Positions 51,588 to 62,684 of a stretch of 64,000 bases of DNA are shown piece by piece. The notes under the pieces were generated by a model, which saw only the letters and a list, made by a program, of their open reading frames with translations, searched no databases and was not told the origin of the DNA. The stretch lies in the NCBI GenBank assembly GCA_038363925.1, contig JAQQWL010000006.1:1716501-1780500 (forward strand), given 5' to 3'. Each line of letters begins with the position of its first letter. The first letter of the stretch is position 1. This DNA comes from Apiospora phragmitis. Lineage: Eukaryota > Ascomycota > Sordariomycetes > Amphisphaeriales > Apiosporaceae. Position numbers and translations under genes: made by a program.

Positions 51588-52923
51588 AACGACGCGGTCC
51601 CCTCCTCCGCCACCGTAGCTGCGCAAGCGCGGAAAATGGTCCCGATCCCGAAGCGATTCCAGGAGATTACGAGGCCGGCCAGCCGAGAGGGACAGGATTA
51701 GAGCCAGATGGGAGGATGCCTCGCCGCAACAATAGAGGCCGGCTCGCTCGGGATACCGAGGAGCCGCAGTGGCTTTGAAGCTGTTGTCATGTAACCAGCC
51801 TTTCTTCTAGATTTTTCCTTTGACACACAGCACGGATTATTCCCCGCTACCTCTTGGGCCTCCTGTCACTGTAAAGCGGACTCTTTCACGAGATAAGATG
51901 AACGATGAATGGATGATTAAAAAGAAGAAGCACTATTTGCATATCTTGCCCCTGCTTTCGTTTTTCTTCGGGCGCGTATAGGTTCCTTTTCCAGAATTTA
52001 AACTCGGCAAACCTATGATTTTCTCTTGACCTCGCTCTCGCTGTCGCTCTTTATTCTCCGGCAGGGAGAATATCACTTCCCGAGTGATAGTTTCTATTTC
52101 GTTCGAAGTATACATACATACCCCTGGACAGCTAGATAGACTTATTAATAGGATCTTTCCTCATATTGCCCAGGCCGAAGGAAGTGTGAAATGGTCCTTG
52201 GACTACCATTCCTCGTGACTGTTAAAGCACGGCAATTTCAATAAGTGATGTAATATTTGCCTATCTTGCATTTGGGATTAGCAGTTCCAAGATGTTACTG
52301 CAGGATATCCATATTCCAGATGGAAAAGACCATTCAGCGCATAACGAATGTGCTAACTACATCCTTACCTCCTTGCTTAAGCCCATCACTGAATATCTAC
52401 GATCATATAACATGAATATGTACTTGCGTAAGCTTAGACAATGATCGTCGCTACTTGGCAGAAGAAAAAAAGTAGTGGTATCATTTAGTGAAATTAGTGA
52501 ATCTACCTACACATCCAGCAACTGACTAGAGATCATACCCACCATAGCCAGGGAGTCTCAATAAAGCAGAAGAACGGCAGAAGGAAAGAAATATCATCAG
52601 CAAGGCCTTGGGGCAGAAGTTGCAGGTATGGTATGTATACGCCAACCAAAACCAAGCGACTGTCCAGTCATCATCCCCATCTGCCTTACAGCACAACACA
52701 ACACATCGCGGTCGTTTGGTTTCGTTTCAGTCCTGGTTTGGCATCCAAAACATTCTTTCCCAACCTCTTTCCTCCTAAAACGCCTGACGAGGAAACTTGG
52801 CGGACCCGAGACGCCCAATCAAAGTCTGTACCCGTCCTTGACACCATTGTGGTTATCAATTACCTGTTGACGTTACTGGTAATCCGTGTTCGCTGGCTCA
52901 GGTGCGGGCGATACTTTATGTGT
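51588..52923. other. Convergent intergenic region between TPS1 and VID27
   Basis: Holds the two 3' ends. No gene, RNA gene or transposon terminus is recognised. Plus-strand frames from 52628 onward are antisense to VID27 or random. Confidence 0.55.
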
Positions 52924-55452
52924 TCAGAAGGGAGAATTGACAACATCATCTCTGCCGAGCTTGTAACGGCCACTGTTCAGGTTACCAACGCGTCCCGAAT
53001 CCCGTCGGGGCGTGCTGAAGCGGTTCCCATGACCGGCAATGCTCTCTCTCGTAGGTCTCTTCAGCTGCTGCTTGCCGACCATCGAAACTTCGTTAGGCAG
53101 GGCGACGAGCACATTCTCATCAGTGCCGAACTTGAAGTCATCCGCCTTGACTTCTTCTGTATAGCGCTTGATGATGTAAGGTGCCTTGGCACCCTTGAGA
53201 ACCTTCCGCATATTCCAGTTGATAATGTAAGGGCCTGTGGCAGAAATTATGGACGTCTCCTCGCCGGCATGGCCAGTATTGAAGCGCGCAGGGGTGAAGG
53301 TGACTGGTTTGCCCGTCTCGTAGGCGAATTGGGCCACATGCTCAGGCGTCAAGGCGAGGCGGCGAGGTTGGGGCTTGGAGTCGGCGGCGAAGGACTTCTC
53401 AAAGCCAAGCTTACCTTCGTTCTTGCCAGTCTTCTGCATGGCATCGACCAGGAGCAGATAGGTTCGGCAAGTTGCAAGTACCCAACGACCATCTGCCGAA
53501 ACATCAAGGCCAATGATCGCCTCTCCCAACGCTGGAATGTGCGTCTTCGCATTGATACCCAGACGATCAAAGAGACGGACATCTCCCTTGTTGGACGCAA
53601 CGGCGACATAGCCCTTCTCAGTGGTGGAGATAGCACTGAAGTCGTTCTTGGAAGCATACTGTTTCAGCTGAGAGTCGACGAGCTTGTTGCCGGAAAGGCG
53701 TGGATCAACACGGAATAAAGAGTTGCTACCAATGCCAAGGAACGTAGGCTCGTGGGTCATCTGTGCGAACTTGTTCTCGGGGGCGAATGTTACGACGGGG
53801 ATGTCATCGTGCACATTCCACTCATCGACGACCTTGCCGTATTCGAGATCCATACGATAAAGCTTGTTGGGGTCTGTGTCGTTCTGCAGAATCATATTGC
53901 GATCTTCGTTATGCAGCATGACCTTTTTCGGACTGAAAAGAGTGCCCTTGGGTGTCTCAATCTTGGAGATGTTGGTAGAAAACTCCAAGTTATTGGCGGG
54001 CGTGTGCTTGAAGACACCGATTTGAGTGCCACGCACGACGAAGGAGCGGTCGTGTTTGTAACCGACGGCAATCGCCTTGTTGGTGTTACCATCCTTGGGT
54101 TGCGTCTCGACATCGTCCTGTTCCTCATCCGTGTCGTACTCCTCGTTCCTTATGCCGACTTCCTCCTCTTCATCTTCCTCGGCTTCAGCCTCCTCGCGCT
54201 CCTCCTCCTCTTCCTCTTGCTCTTCCGCAGGGGCATCTTCCATAGTAAGATCCTCAAAAGCATCCAGGACATACTGGCGTTCCCGGTCCTTGACCTTAGT
54301 CCACTTGACCTCATTAAGCTGCTCCCATAAGGCACGCATTAAGCCTTCTTGGAATTTTTCGAGCGTTGCTTGGTCTTTAAAACGCAACAGCCACGAGTAG
54401 GCCGAGCCATCTTCAGTAAACTGGTTGAAGATGAATGATAGGAACTCGAAATTGAACACAGGATTGATGTCGGCGACGACAGGAATGCCAAGCCATTCAC
54501 GTTCCTTGCTGGCAACGTGTAGCCAATATTGCCAGTTGCCAATATCCGACACCTGAGCCGTAACGGAAGAGTCCTGTAAAACGAAAGCTCCGGAAGGGAA
54601 ATCGAAGAAATGTAGTTCTCCAAGTTCCATTGACAGTATTTCGAGGGGCTCGGGTTGTGGTGCTGCTTCGGGTGGGCCCATGTCCTTCTCTTGATCAGGG
54701 GCCCTGACCTCTCTCTCCTGGCGCTCGGGTTCCGGCTCAGGATCATCTTGGGCCAGCATCTCGGCAATGGGGGTCTGTGTGGGCGAGTCGCGCTTCACGC
54801 CTATATTGGCTGCAGCCTTGGAGTTACTGTTGATGTTTGGGAACATTTCGTCGGAGTCGAACGTTCGGCCGATGGTGGGGCTATGGATGGGGCTGGCTTG
54901 AGGAATGGGCTGCTCGTCCTCGAACTCAAACTGGAAAAGGTCGACTTCGGAAGCGGTCGTATGGGGTTTTCGGTACTTGCGCTCGTACTGGCACTGTTTG
55001 GCGATGCGATCGAATGAGGCAACTTGGTTTGCTGAAACGGTGCCGTCGCAGACGAATTCAAAAAGATCGCCTACATCCCCGCTGAGGTCCTTCCAGGCAA
55101 GGATGTTCTCGGACCCCTCCCTGCTCTCGACACGAAAGTGCAAGGCCTCGTCCAGAAGGAACGTTTTCTCGTCGCGCTCGGTGGTAAGAGCATCGATCTC
55201 AGCATCCTCTCCTTCCTCGTCGGCTAGCAGTTCGGCTTCGCCTTCCTCGTAGACCCTTTGGACGACCAGCTGGTATTGGAAGTCCTGGCCGGTTCGTCGA
55301 ATACGGGCAGTGGCATCCTTGAAGATGAGTTCCGAGTAGCCCTTGGGGGAGAGCGGTCGGACCAAATAGAGCTGGCCTTGAGGGAGTTCTATCATAGACT
55401 CCTGGTTGTTGCTGCCAAAGAGGAGCTTGCCCACATTCTTGAGCACAAACAT
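52924..55452 (-). CDS. vid27: Vacuolar import and degradation protein Vid27
   Basis: Single-exon gene for an 842-residue cytoplasmic protein of the Vid27 family, named for a yeast protein linked to vacuolar import and degradation of gluconeogenic enzymes; the biochemical role is poorly known. N terminus MFVLKNVGKLLFGS followed by the Vid27 N-terminal PH-like domain (to about 170), a Pro/Glu-rich linker (about 180-270), a central PH-like domain (about 275-380), a strongly acidic Glu/Asp stretch (about 404-430) and a C-terminal beta-propeller-like domain (about 455-780, including KAIAVGYKHDRSFVVRGTQIG and FLGIGSNSLFRVDPR). It ends in a basic Ser/Arg tail. Yeast Vid27 is 782 residues, so this copy is complete. 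It is convergent with TPS1 and divergent from the dehydrogenase. Confidence 0.95.
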   Translation of the reverse strand: MFVLKNVGKLLFGSNNQESMIELPQGQLYLVRPLSPKGYSELIFKDATARIRRTGQDFQYQLVVQRVYEEGEAELLADEEGEDAEIDALTTERDEKTFLLDEALHFRVESREGSENILAWKDLSGDVGDLFEFVCDGTVSANQVASFDRIAKQCQYERKYRKPHTTASEVDLFQFEFEDEQPIPQASPIHSPTIGRTFDSDEMFPNINSNSKAAANIGVKRDSPTQTPIAEMLAQDDPEPEPERQEREVRAPDQEKDMGPPEAAPQPEPLEILSMELGELHFFDFPSGAFVLQDSSVTAQVSDIGNWQYWLHVASKEREWLGIPVVADINPVFNFEFLSFIFNQFTEDGSAYSWLLRFKDQATLEKFQEGLMRALWEQLNEVKWTKVKDRERQYVLDAFEDLTMEDAPAEEQEEEEEEREEAEAEEDEEEEVGIRNEEYDTDEEQDDVETQPKDGNTNKAIAVGYKHDRSFVVRGTQIGVFKHTPANNLEFSTNISKIETPKGTLFSPKKVMLHNEDRNMILQNDTDPNKLYRMDLEYGKVVDEWNVHDDIPVVTFAPENKFAQMTHEPTFLGIGSNSLFRVDPRLSGNKLVDSQLKQYASKNDFSAISTTEKGYVAVASNKGDVRLFDRLGINAKTHIPALGEAIIGLDVSADGRWVLATCRTYLLLVDAMQKTGKNEGKLGFEKSFAADSKPQPRRLALTPEHVAQFAYETGKPVTFTPARFNTGHAGEETSIISATGPYIINWNMRKVLKGAKAPYIIKRYTEEVKADDFKFGTDENVLVALPNEVSMVGKQQLKRPTRESIAGHGNRFSTPRRDSGRVGNLNSGRYKLGRDDVVNSPF

Positions 55453-55827
55453 TATTCGCAGTTGCCTTGAGGCTGATCAATGCACAAAGGTTGACGGGAG
55501 ATGGGGTAATGAATGTGGACAGCTGAGTTGTGCGGGGCAGACGTTTATCGTGGGATTTTTTGTTTTCTTGGATTGTTTTGATCGATGCATCCACAAAGGC
55601 CGTCACATCAAATTCGGTGCGATGATGACATGGGCGCGGGCGGGGTGAATGAAGCACGATAAAGAGACCAGTAAGATAATATGTATGTATCGCCCAACAA
55701 CAGGCTCTACATACAGAACTTAGGAGTGGAAGCTGTAGTGGTGTTGTGCTGATTGTTCAGTGGCTCGCCAACCAGGTTGATGGGCTTGGATTGTCACAAG
55801 GCAGAAACGTCATACCATTACTGATAC

Positions 55828-55833
55828 CACGTG
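55828..55833. promoter_or_regulatory. CACGTG E-box
   Basis: Perfect bHLH-type hexamer about 375 bp upstream of VID27 and 710 bp upstream of the dehydrogenase. A six-base site can occur by chance. Confidence 0.3.
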
Positions 55834-55938
55834 CAGGGGAGAATGGGTGCTAATAAATGGAAACGCTTTTGGCAGGTGGGGGTGGGCTTTAAGTTTCGCC
55901 TCTGAGGGAGGAACTACGCACCTACAAGGCAGGACACA

Positions 55939-55959
55939 AGGCAGTACTGAGTACTGCCT
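55939..55959. promoter_or_regulatory. Perfect 10-bp inverted repeat with 1-nt spacer
   Basis: AGGCAGTACT, a single G, then AGTACTGCCT. The symmetry is perfect over 20 bases and suits a dimeric regulator site. The partner gene is unknown. Confidence 0.4.
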
Positions 55960-56540
55960 AAGAGAGTGACGCCACTGCCACACACCAGCAACTCCATGTC
56001 TGACAGGAAATCCAGGCAGCTTTCCCGTTTTAGACTGACACAACCTACGTAATGAAAGGGTTGCTTCCCTTTACACTGGATTCGTGTAGTTCTATTTCCA
56101 AGATGGAGTTCATTGTTTAACAGGCTCGTTTGTGTATATGATTGTATCGATGTGTGTTTCCTAATATCCCTCCATTGTCCCGGGCTATTGTCAAATGACG
56201 ATCTTCCACGCTCGATAAACAGAGGTTGTGTATAATTTGCTGGGCGAGATGGAAATGAGGATCAATATGTAGGCACTAGAGTAGATACTCCCATGCGAGT
56301 CGGCTTCGTTAGTCGCTGGATCAAAGTTGAGATCGAGTACTGGCTTAATCCATGACGTTATAGAGTGGTCTCGGGAACGAAAATATCACTGTTGCAGGTA
56401 CGAGTATCCCGAAATACTTAATATATTTTCGAGCATCAGTATAGTACTGATATGTCTCATGAGATCTAAGGTCAGTGTATATTGGAAGAGTGATCCGGCA
56501 GCTGCGCTTCTTGTCTCTTCTTCCGTCAAACCCTAGCAAG

Positions 56541-57385
56541 ATGACCTCGAATAACATGGACTTCAAATGTGTCCTTGTCACAGGAGGAGGCGGTGGCATA
56601 GGGAAAGAATTCTCCAAATATCTGATATCCAAGGGGAAAAAGGTCATCATAGCTGGTCGTACCGAATCCAAGCTCCAAAACACGGCCCGGGAGATCGGTG
56701 CGGCTGGATACTATGTGCTTGATACGGGCGATATCCCGAGCATACCGGCCTTCATCAGCAACATTACCTCGGAGCATCAGGAGCTTGACTGCTTAGTCAA
56801 CAACGCGGGCGTACAGCGGCCACTGCAGGTCTTGAAGCAGGACCCTGAAGACTTCTTGTCCAAGGCGGACCAGGAGATCAACATCAACATCCGGGGGCCC
56901 ATGCACCTGGCAGTCGGTCTACTGTCACACTTCAAGAGCAAACCCCACGCCATCATCATCAACGTATCCAGCGTTCTGGGTTTCGTGCCCTTCTCCATCA
57001 TCAATCCCGTCTACAATGGCACCAAGGCATGGCTGCACTTCTGGAGCATGAACTTAAGGTAGGTCAAGCAAGGTCAAGTTATCCTGAGCAGTTGGAACAG
57101 ACGGCTGACTGGATTTCTGTCCTTGACAGGACTCAGCTGCAAGACACCAACGTGCGTGTGGTTGAGATCGCGCCGCCGACGGTCGCGACTGATCTGCATC
57201 GCGAGCGAGATAACCCAGACGATAATAAAAAGGAGAACAACGCCAAGGCGCTGAGCGTGGAAGAATTCATGGACGAAGTCAGCAAAAAACTGGAACAAGG
57301 CGATGAGACGATCGGGGCCGGGATGGGCGCGGATGTGGTGTCTAAGTGGTACGGCGCATTTGGCGACATGTATCCAAAGAATTGA
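56541..57385 (+). CDS. Short-chain dehydrogenase/reductase (classical SDR, DltE-like)
   Basis: NAD(P)-dependent oxidoreductase of unknown substrate, probably cytosolic. Exons 56541-57058 and 57130-57385, with a 71-bp intron (CTGAC branch site near 57110), give 257 residues, a normal classical-SDR length. Cofactor motif TGGGGGIG at residues 14-21, NNAGVQRP near 87, catalytic Ser in NVSSVLGF (about 142) and YNGTK (Tyr and Lys, about 157-161), then EIAPPTVATDL. The ATG at 56541 is preceded by CAAG (A at -3) and starts immediately before the Rossmann fold, as in homologues. Upstream in-frame codons lack an ATG. The family resembles bacterial DltE-type SDRs. The substrate cannot be told from sequence. 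Confidence 0.9.
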
Positions 57386-57719
57386 TTGTGCCGTAGATAG
57401 AGACACGCCGTGCATCGAATTATTATTGATCTGATGTTGCTTGTTGCGGTGTGGTTCAAGTTTGACAAAGGGAAAAGCAGAGTGCTTGCGACGCTACTGG
57501 ATCAACTGCAGCTCTATTGGCTCTCTTGGCTCTTCAGGGGCGAATCCTCCAGTTGATTGGACGGGATCCTCCCTACAATTACAGTACATGCCTAACCTTA
57601 AGTCAATTGACCGACTCGGTCCCTCCCAACGTCAACTCGTCAACACAACCGTCATTTCATCGAGTTCCGTGCTGTAGAAGCAGGGAAAGCCGTGTTATTC
57701 TCCCATGTTATAATTTACC
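57386..57719. other. Intergenic region between SDR and prenylcysteine oxidase-like gene
   Basis: 334 bp holding the SDR 3' end and the promoter of the next gene. No further feature is recognised. Confidence 0.55.
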
Positions 57720-59672
57720 ATGCTTCTCCAATATACTCTCGGCGCTCTTGCCGCCGCAGTCGGAGTTGCGCCTGCGTTTGCATCTGACGTTACCTCCAAG
57801 CCTGTGAAACAAGTCGCCGTCATCGGTTAGTGCCTACATATCTACTGGCTTACATTTGATATAATGAATGTACCGCCATCTAAGAAGTGCAGCATCGCGG
57901 CTCGGTTGCGACATTTAGTCTTGCATGTCTCGATAGATCACCAACTCACTTATGATGTGGTCATCTTCGCTAATACATACGTGATTTAGGCGCCGGGGCT
58001 GCTGGGGCTTCGACGGCTTATCACCTTCATAGGTACGCCGAGGAAGCGGGCATTGCCGTCAACATAACCATATTCGAGAAGAGCAGCCGTGTCGGCGGGC
58101 GTACGCTCACGGTCAATGCCCACGACAATCCCCTTTCGCCTGTAGAACTAGGGGCTTCCATATTCGTAAAGGTCAATCACATTCTATGGAATGCCACCGA
58201 TGACTTTAACCTCATCCGCATCAATCCCGGCCTCGATGAAAAGGGAGTTCTGGGCATCTGGGATGGCGAAAGCTTTGTCTACACCCAGGATTCCGAGTCT
58301 TGGGGCTGGTGGAGTCTCGCCAAGCTCTTTTGGAAGTACGGCACGGCTCCTTACCATGTCAACAATCTTGTCCAGCAGACCGTAGGGACCTTCTTGAAGC
58401 TGTATGAGAAGCCCTACTTCCCCTTCCGGTCTTTGACCACTCGGGCGTTTGAACTCGATCTTGTCAAGGTGACTGGTGTCACGGGCAGACAGTTCTTGGC
58501 TGCAAACAAGGTACGTTTCGGGTCCGATTTGCTGCTAGTAGACTCCTCTGCTGACTCTCAACGAGCTCGATGGCCCGTTTGCGCACGACATTGTGCAGGC
58601 AGCTTCGCGCGTAAACTACATGTCTAATCTGGCTTACATCCATGGGTTAGGTACGATGGTAAGAGACTCTCTCCGTTCTTTATTTTTCGCACTGGCTGAA
58701 AATCCCTAGGTCTCGATGGCTCCCGAAGGAGCAAAGTCCGTCCTCGGAGGCAATTGGCGAATCTTTACCAGCATGGTCGAGAGCTCTAAAGCATATCTCA
58801 ACCTCAACACAACTGTTATATCAATTGCCCAGGAGGAGACCAAGGACGATGGCGAGGTGATTTCCAAATACATCATCAAAACGGCCAATGCTAGTTGGGC
58901 AGAAGCTGCCAAGGTTGTGCGACAACCCGTTGCGTTCGACGACGTCGTCATCGCAACTCCGTGGCAGTTCAGCGACATCAAGGAAGAGGGCGATGTGATC
59001 CAGCACCCTATCGAACCTGTTCCGTATGCTAAGCTGCATGTTACGCTCTTCTCCTCGCCCTTTCGGTTCAGTCCTCAATACTTCAATCTTGACCCGGCGG
59101 CTCCGGTGCCCAACTCTGTACTCACTACTCTTGCGGATGCCGATGAAGCCAAACCCGGCTCTGCGGGTGCCGGCAAGGCCGGCTTCTTCTCGGCGACCCA
59201 AGTCAAGAAGGTGACTAACCCCAAGACGTCGGGTGAAGAGTATATTTACAAGATCTTCTCACCTGAGGCCGTAACTTCGGATTTCCTGTCGTCGATCCTT
59301 GGCGTCAAGGTGCCCGAGACATTCGTCCGCGCATCGACAACCGATGATGGAGAAGATGCCGATTTCGAGATGATCGATCCGATCTCGTGGTACCACCCGG
59401 CTGTGTTCCATCCCTACCCGCAGAAGCTTCCGCGCGTCACCTTCCAGGACCCGATTCTCAGTAGAGGCTTGTACTACACGTCGGGCATTGAGTCCTTCAT
59501 ATCAACCATGGAAACGAGCGCTTTGATGGGCAAGAATGTCGCGAGACTGATCGCCGATGACTATCTCGGTATCTCCAATGTTGAAGGAGAGAACGCCAGC
59601 GCCGGCTTCGGACATGATGGCGAGCAGGCGGTCCTAGGCGGAAAGCAAAGTATCGCTACTGACGAGCTGTGA
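57720..59672 (+). CDS. Secreted/vesicular prenylcysteine oxidase-like flavoprotein
   Basis: FAD-dependent thioether oxidase family (prenylcysteine lyase) that in animals releases Cys and a prenyl aldehyde from degraded prenylated proteins; the fungal role is inferred. Exons 57720-57825, 57990-58510, 58566-58658 and 58710-59672 give 560 residues. The N terminus is a signal peptide (MLLQYTLGALAAAVGVAPAFA), then the FAD-binding VIGAGAAGASTAYHL with its Gly-rich motif across intron 1, the RVGGRT dinucleotide-binding motif, NYMSNLAYIHGLGTM-VSMAPEG and a C-terminal prenylcysteine-lyase region (EEYIYKIFSPEAV, PRVTFQDPILSRGLYYTSG). The first intron is 164 bp; the others are 51-55 bp. The C terminus is TDEL, resembling an ER-retrieval tetrapeptide. 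A plant-style farnesylcysteine lyase role is an alternative. Confidence 0.88.
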
Positions 59673-60301
59673 GATGCAAGACATTGAAGCGGGAGTTTCG
59701 CTTGCTTGCATTCTGTATGTTCCACCATTTAGTAGGAAGACCTGAAGGGACGGGAAGGCTATATTCGGTATTGCCCCTGGCTGGCAGATTCACTTGGCGG
59801 TTTAAATGAACCATGCACATGCGCAAGCCCGGATGTCGAGTACATGTATCATCCATTTGCCACCCCTCCCCCCAAAGCATATGTAGGACAGTACTCTGGG
59901 GTCTCTCCAAGCTCGGTAGAACAACAATAAATAGGCGCTTTCTTCTTTGGCCTGGATGCATTCTACGATCACCTGTGTTTGTCTACATTCCTTTCCCTGC
60001 ATCTGGTAGTTTTGGTGTGGTGGTGAGGGGCAACTTCGCTGCCATGTACCTTGTACCTCAGTTTTCCCGACTGGCAGAGCTCTGCTGACGGGCCGACAGC
60101 GACTGGCCAAGCTGCAGGTACGCCATGCTGGGCTGGGCGGGCAGAAAAAGTTGGAGGGACAAGCTCCAGTCCAGTCCTTCAGTCGGGCTAAAGAATCGGT
60201 CGTGATAAGTCGGGGTCCTGGATAACGAAAACCAATCCTACCTACATATTTCACCCACCGCTTCACCACCAACAGCAAGCAGCCCATTCCGAACTCCCAT
60301 C
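59673..60301. other. Intergenic region between prenylcysteine oxidase-like gene and CCT6
   Basis: 629 bp with no recognised gene. The final 60 bases are a CA-rich leader for CCT6. Confidence 0.55.
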
Positions 60302-62168
60302 ATGTCTGCTGCCCAACTCTTGAACCCCAAGGCCGAGTCTCGGGTGCGTACACTTCTCCTACCCCGGACACCGTGCCATTCCCTCAGCTAACCTAACCTC
60401 ACGGATCATAGCGGCGGGGTGAAGCTCTGAAGGTCAACATCAGTGCGGGAGAGGGTCTCCAAGATGTCCTCAAGTCCAACCTGGGTCCTCTTGGTACCAT
60501 CAAGATGTAGGTACTCTCTATATGTGATTTTTGTACTCAATCGTGCAGTGCAGTGCAGCCTAGTTACTGCGGCAGCCTGGTCACGAACAAACCGCTGACT
60601 AAATGCAACTGCCAGGCTGGTTGATGGCGCCGGCCAGATCAAACTCACCAAAGATGGCAACGTGTTGCTACGCGAAATGCAGATCCAGAATCCGACCGCC
60701 GTTATGATCGCCCGAGCTGCCACCGCCCAAGACGACATCTGCGGCGATGGCACCACATCCGTCGTGCTTTTGGTCGGAGAGTTGTTGAAGCAGGCCGACA
60801 GATACATTGCCGAAGGTTTACACCCGCGCATCATCACCGAGGGTTTCGAGATCGCCAAGAACGAGTCCCTCAAGTTCCTCGACTCGTTCAAGCTAGCCAA
60901 GGAGGTGGACCGCGAGCTCCTTCTCTCCGTCGCCCGTACCTCCCTGTCGACAAAGCTCAACTCGACCCTCGCCGGCAAGCTGACCCCCGATATCGTTGAC
61001 GCCGTACTGGCCATTTACCAGGCCCCCGCAAAGCCCGACTTACACATGGTGGAGATCATGAAGATGCAACACCGTACCGCCTCGGACACACAGCTCATCC
61101 GCGGTCTGGCTCTGGACCACGGCGCGAGACATCCTGACATGCCCAAGAGAGTTGAGAACGCCTTTATCCTGACACTGAACGTGAGCTTGGAATACGAAAA
61201 GTCGGAGATTAACTCGGGATTCTTCTACTCCAGCGCCGACCAGCGCGACAAGCTGGTGGAGAGCGAGCGACGATTTGTCGATGCTAAGCTGAAGAAGATT
61301 GTGGAGCTTAAGAAGGAGGTGTGTGGCAACGACCCCAAGAAGGGATTCGTCATCATCAACCAGAAGGGCATCGACCCGCTGTCTCTCGATGTGTTGGCGA
61401 AGAACGGCATCTTTGCCCTGCGAAGAGCCAAGCGGAGAAACATGGAGCGTCTGCAACTCATCTGCGGCGGCACTGCACAGAACAGTGTCGAGGACCTCAC
61501 ACCCGACATCCTTGGTTGGGCTGGCCTGGTTTACGAGCAGCAGCTGGGCGAGGAGAAGTACACCTTTATTGAGGATGTGAAGGCTCCTAAGTCCGTAACT
61601 TTGATGATCAAGGGACCCAACCAGCACACCATCGCCCAGATTACGGATGCCGTCCGAGATGGCCTGCGCAGTGTCTACAACATGATTGTGGACAAGAGTG
61701 TGGTGCCCGGCGGTGGTGCTTACCAAGTCGCTGTTGCCGCCCACTTGAAGAGCGACGCTTTCAAGAAGACAGTAAAGGGCAAGGCCAAGTGGGGTGTTGA
61801 GGCCTTCGCCGATGCTATGCTTATCATCCCCAAGACCTTGGCTGCAAATGCCGGTCACGATATCCAGGACGCTCGTAAGTGCAACCCATTCCAGATAACC
61901 CACCGTATAGGTACTAACAGCCGTGACAGTGGCGTCTCTGCAAGACGAACATGCAGATGGCCAAGTTGTCGGTCTCGATCTGATCTCAGGGCAACCAATG
62001 GATCCCACACTGGAAGGCGTCTACGATTCATTCCGAGTTCTGAGAAACTGCGTTGCATCGTCATCAAGTATCGCGTCTAATCTGCTGCTGTGCGATGAGA
62101 TGCTCAAGGCAAGGCAGATGGGCCGACAGGGCGGTCCGGGTCCGGGAATGGATGGGCCAGAGGAATAA
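60302..62168 (+). CDS. cct6: T-complex protein 1 subunit zeta (CCT6), group II chaperonin
   Basis: Subunit of the cytosolic hetero-octameric TRiC/CCT chaperonin that folds actin, tubulin and other proteins by ATP hydrolysis. Exons 60302-60343, 60412-60506, 60616-61874 and 61930-62168 give 544 residues, the normal zeta-subunit length. Motifs: [20 protein letters not shown] at the N terminus, [12 protein letters not shown] and [10 protein letters not shown] (nucleotide binding), [15 protein letters not shown] with the catalytic Asp (about 88), the apical domain including [28 protein letters not shown] and a C-terminal [10 protein letters not shown] tail. The zeta type is supported by the NPKAE start and the [14 protein letters not shown] stretch. 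Introns have CTAAC or close branch sites. Nothing about the gene is unusual. Confidence 0.97.
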
Positions 62169-62684
62169 AAGAACCATGATACCCATTGTATTCTAGACGC
62201 AAAATGGAGTTTTCCATAGATGTGAACATGGTTGCCCTTGGTTGACACAATTCATTGTCCCTTTGCTTGATCCGCAGCACATGATATGTCGCTTTGCAGG
62301 CCCTATGCCGGTCAGTATTCCCTAGGTAGTTACTGATGTACTCCAAATCCGTGTCAAAAGGCAGTCAGACGTCAAGGCAGGATTCGCTGGCTGTGTAGCT
62401 TGGGCAGAATCCAGATCTCAAAACCCATGTTCGTCCTGTCCCTGGCCTCTTATCAGACAACAAAGATACTGTCTCCCACGAGACTCTCTGCCTGCTTCTT
62501 TCATTTCAGCGATATCATTAACAAAGGTAATGTTAGTTGACAATGATGATCTATAAAGCAATCATTTTTCTTCCGTACTATACTGCACCACTCAAGGTTA
62601 CTCTCTTGCAACACCATCATCCCATACGCCGCAAGGGACCACCAAACAAAGACTCCATCATCGTTAACAGGTACGTCACCCATC
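62169..62684. other. Intergenic region between CCT6 and the amidoligase-like gene
   Basis: 516 bp; the CCT6 3' untranslated region and the next promoter. No other feature is recognised. Confidence 0.5.

Larger units (their letters stand above)
55453..56540. other. Divergent promoter region between VID27 and SDR
   Basis: 1.09-kb region serving as upstream sequence for both neighbours. It contains a CACGTG E-box and a perfect palindrome (listed separately). No gene is recognised. Confidence 0.6.

Noticed and set aside
50636..51778. 380-codon plus-strand frame overlapping TPS1
   Set aside because: Arg/Pro/Gln-rich shadow of the TPS1 frame. It lacks family motifs.
52633..53718. 361-codon plus-strand frame antisense to VID27
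   Set aside because: It overlaps the conserved Vid27 C-terminal domain on the other strand and has no independent support.
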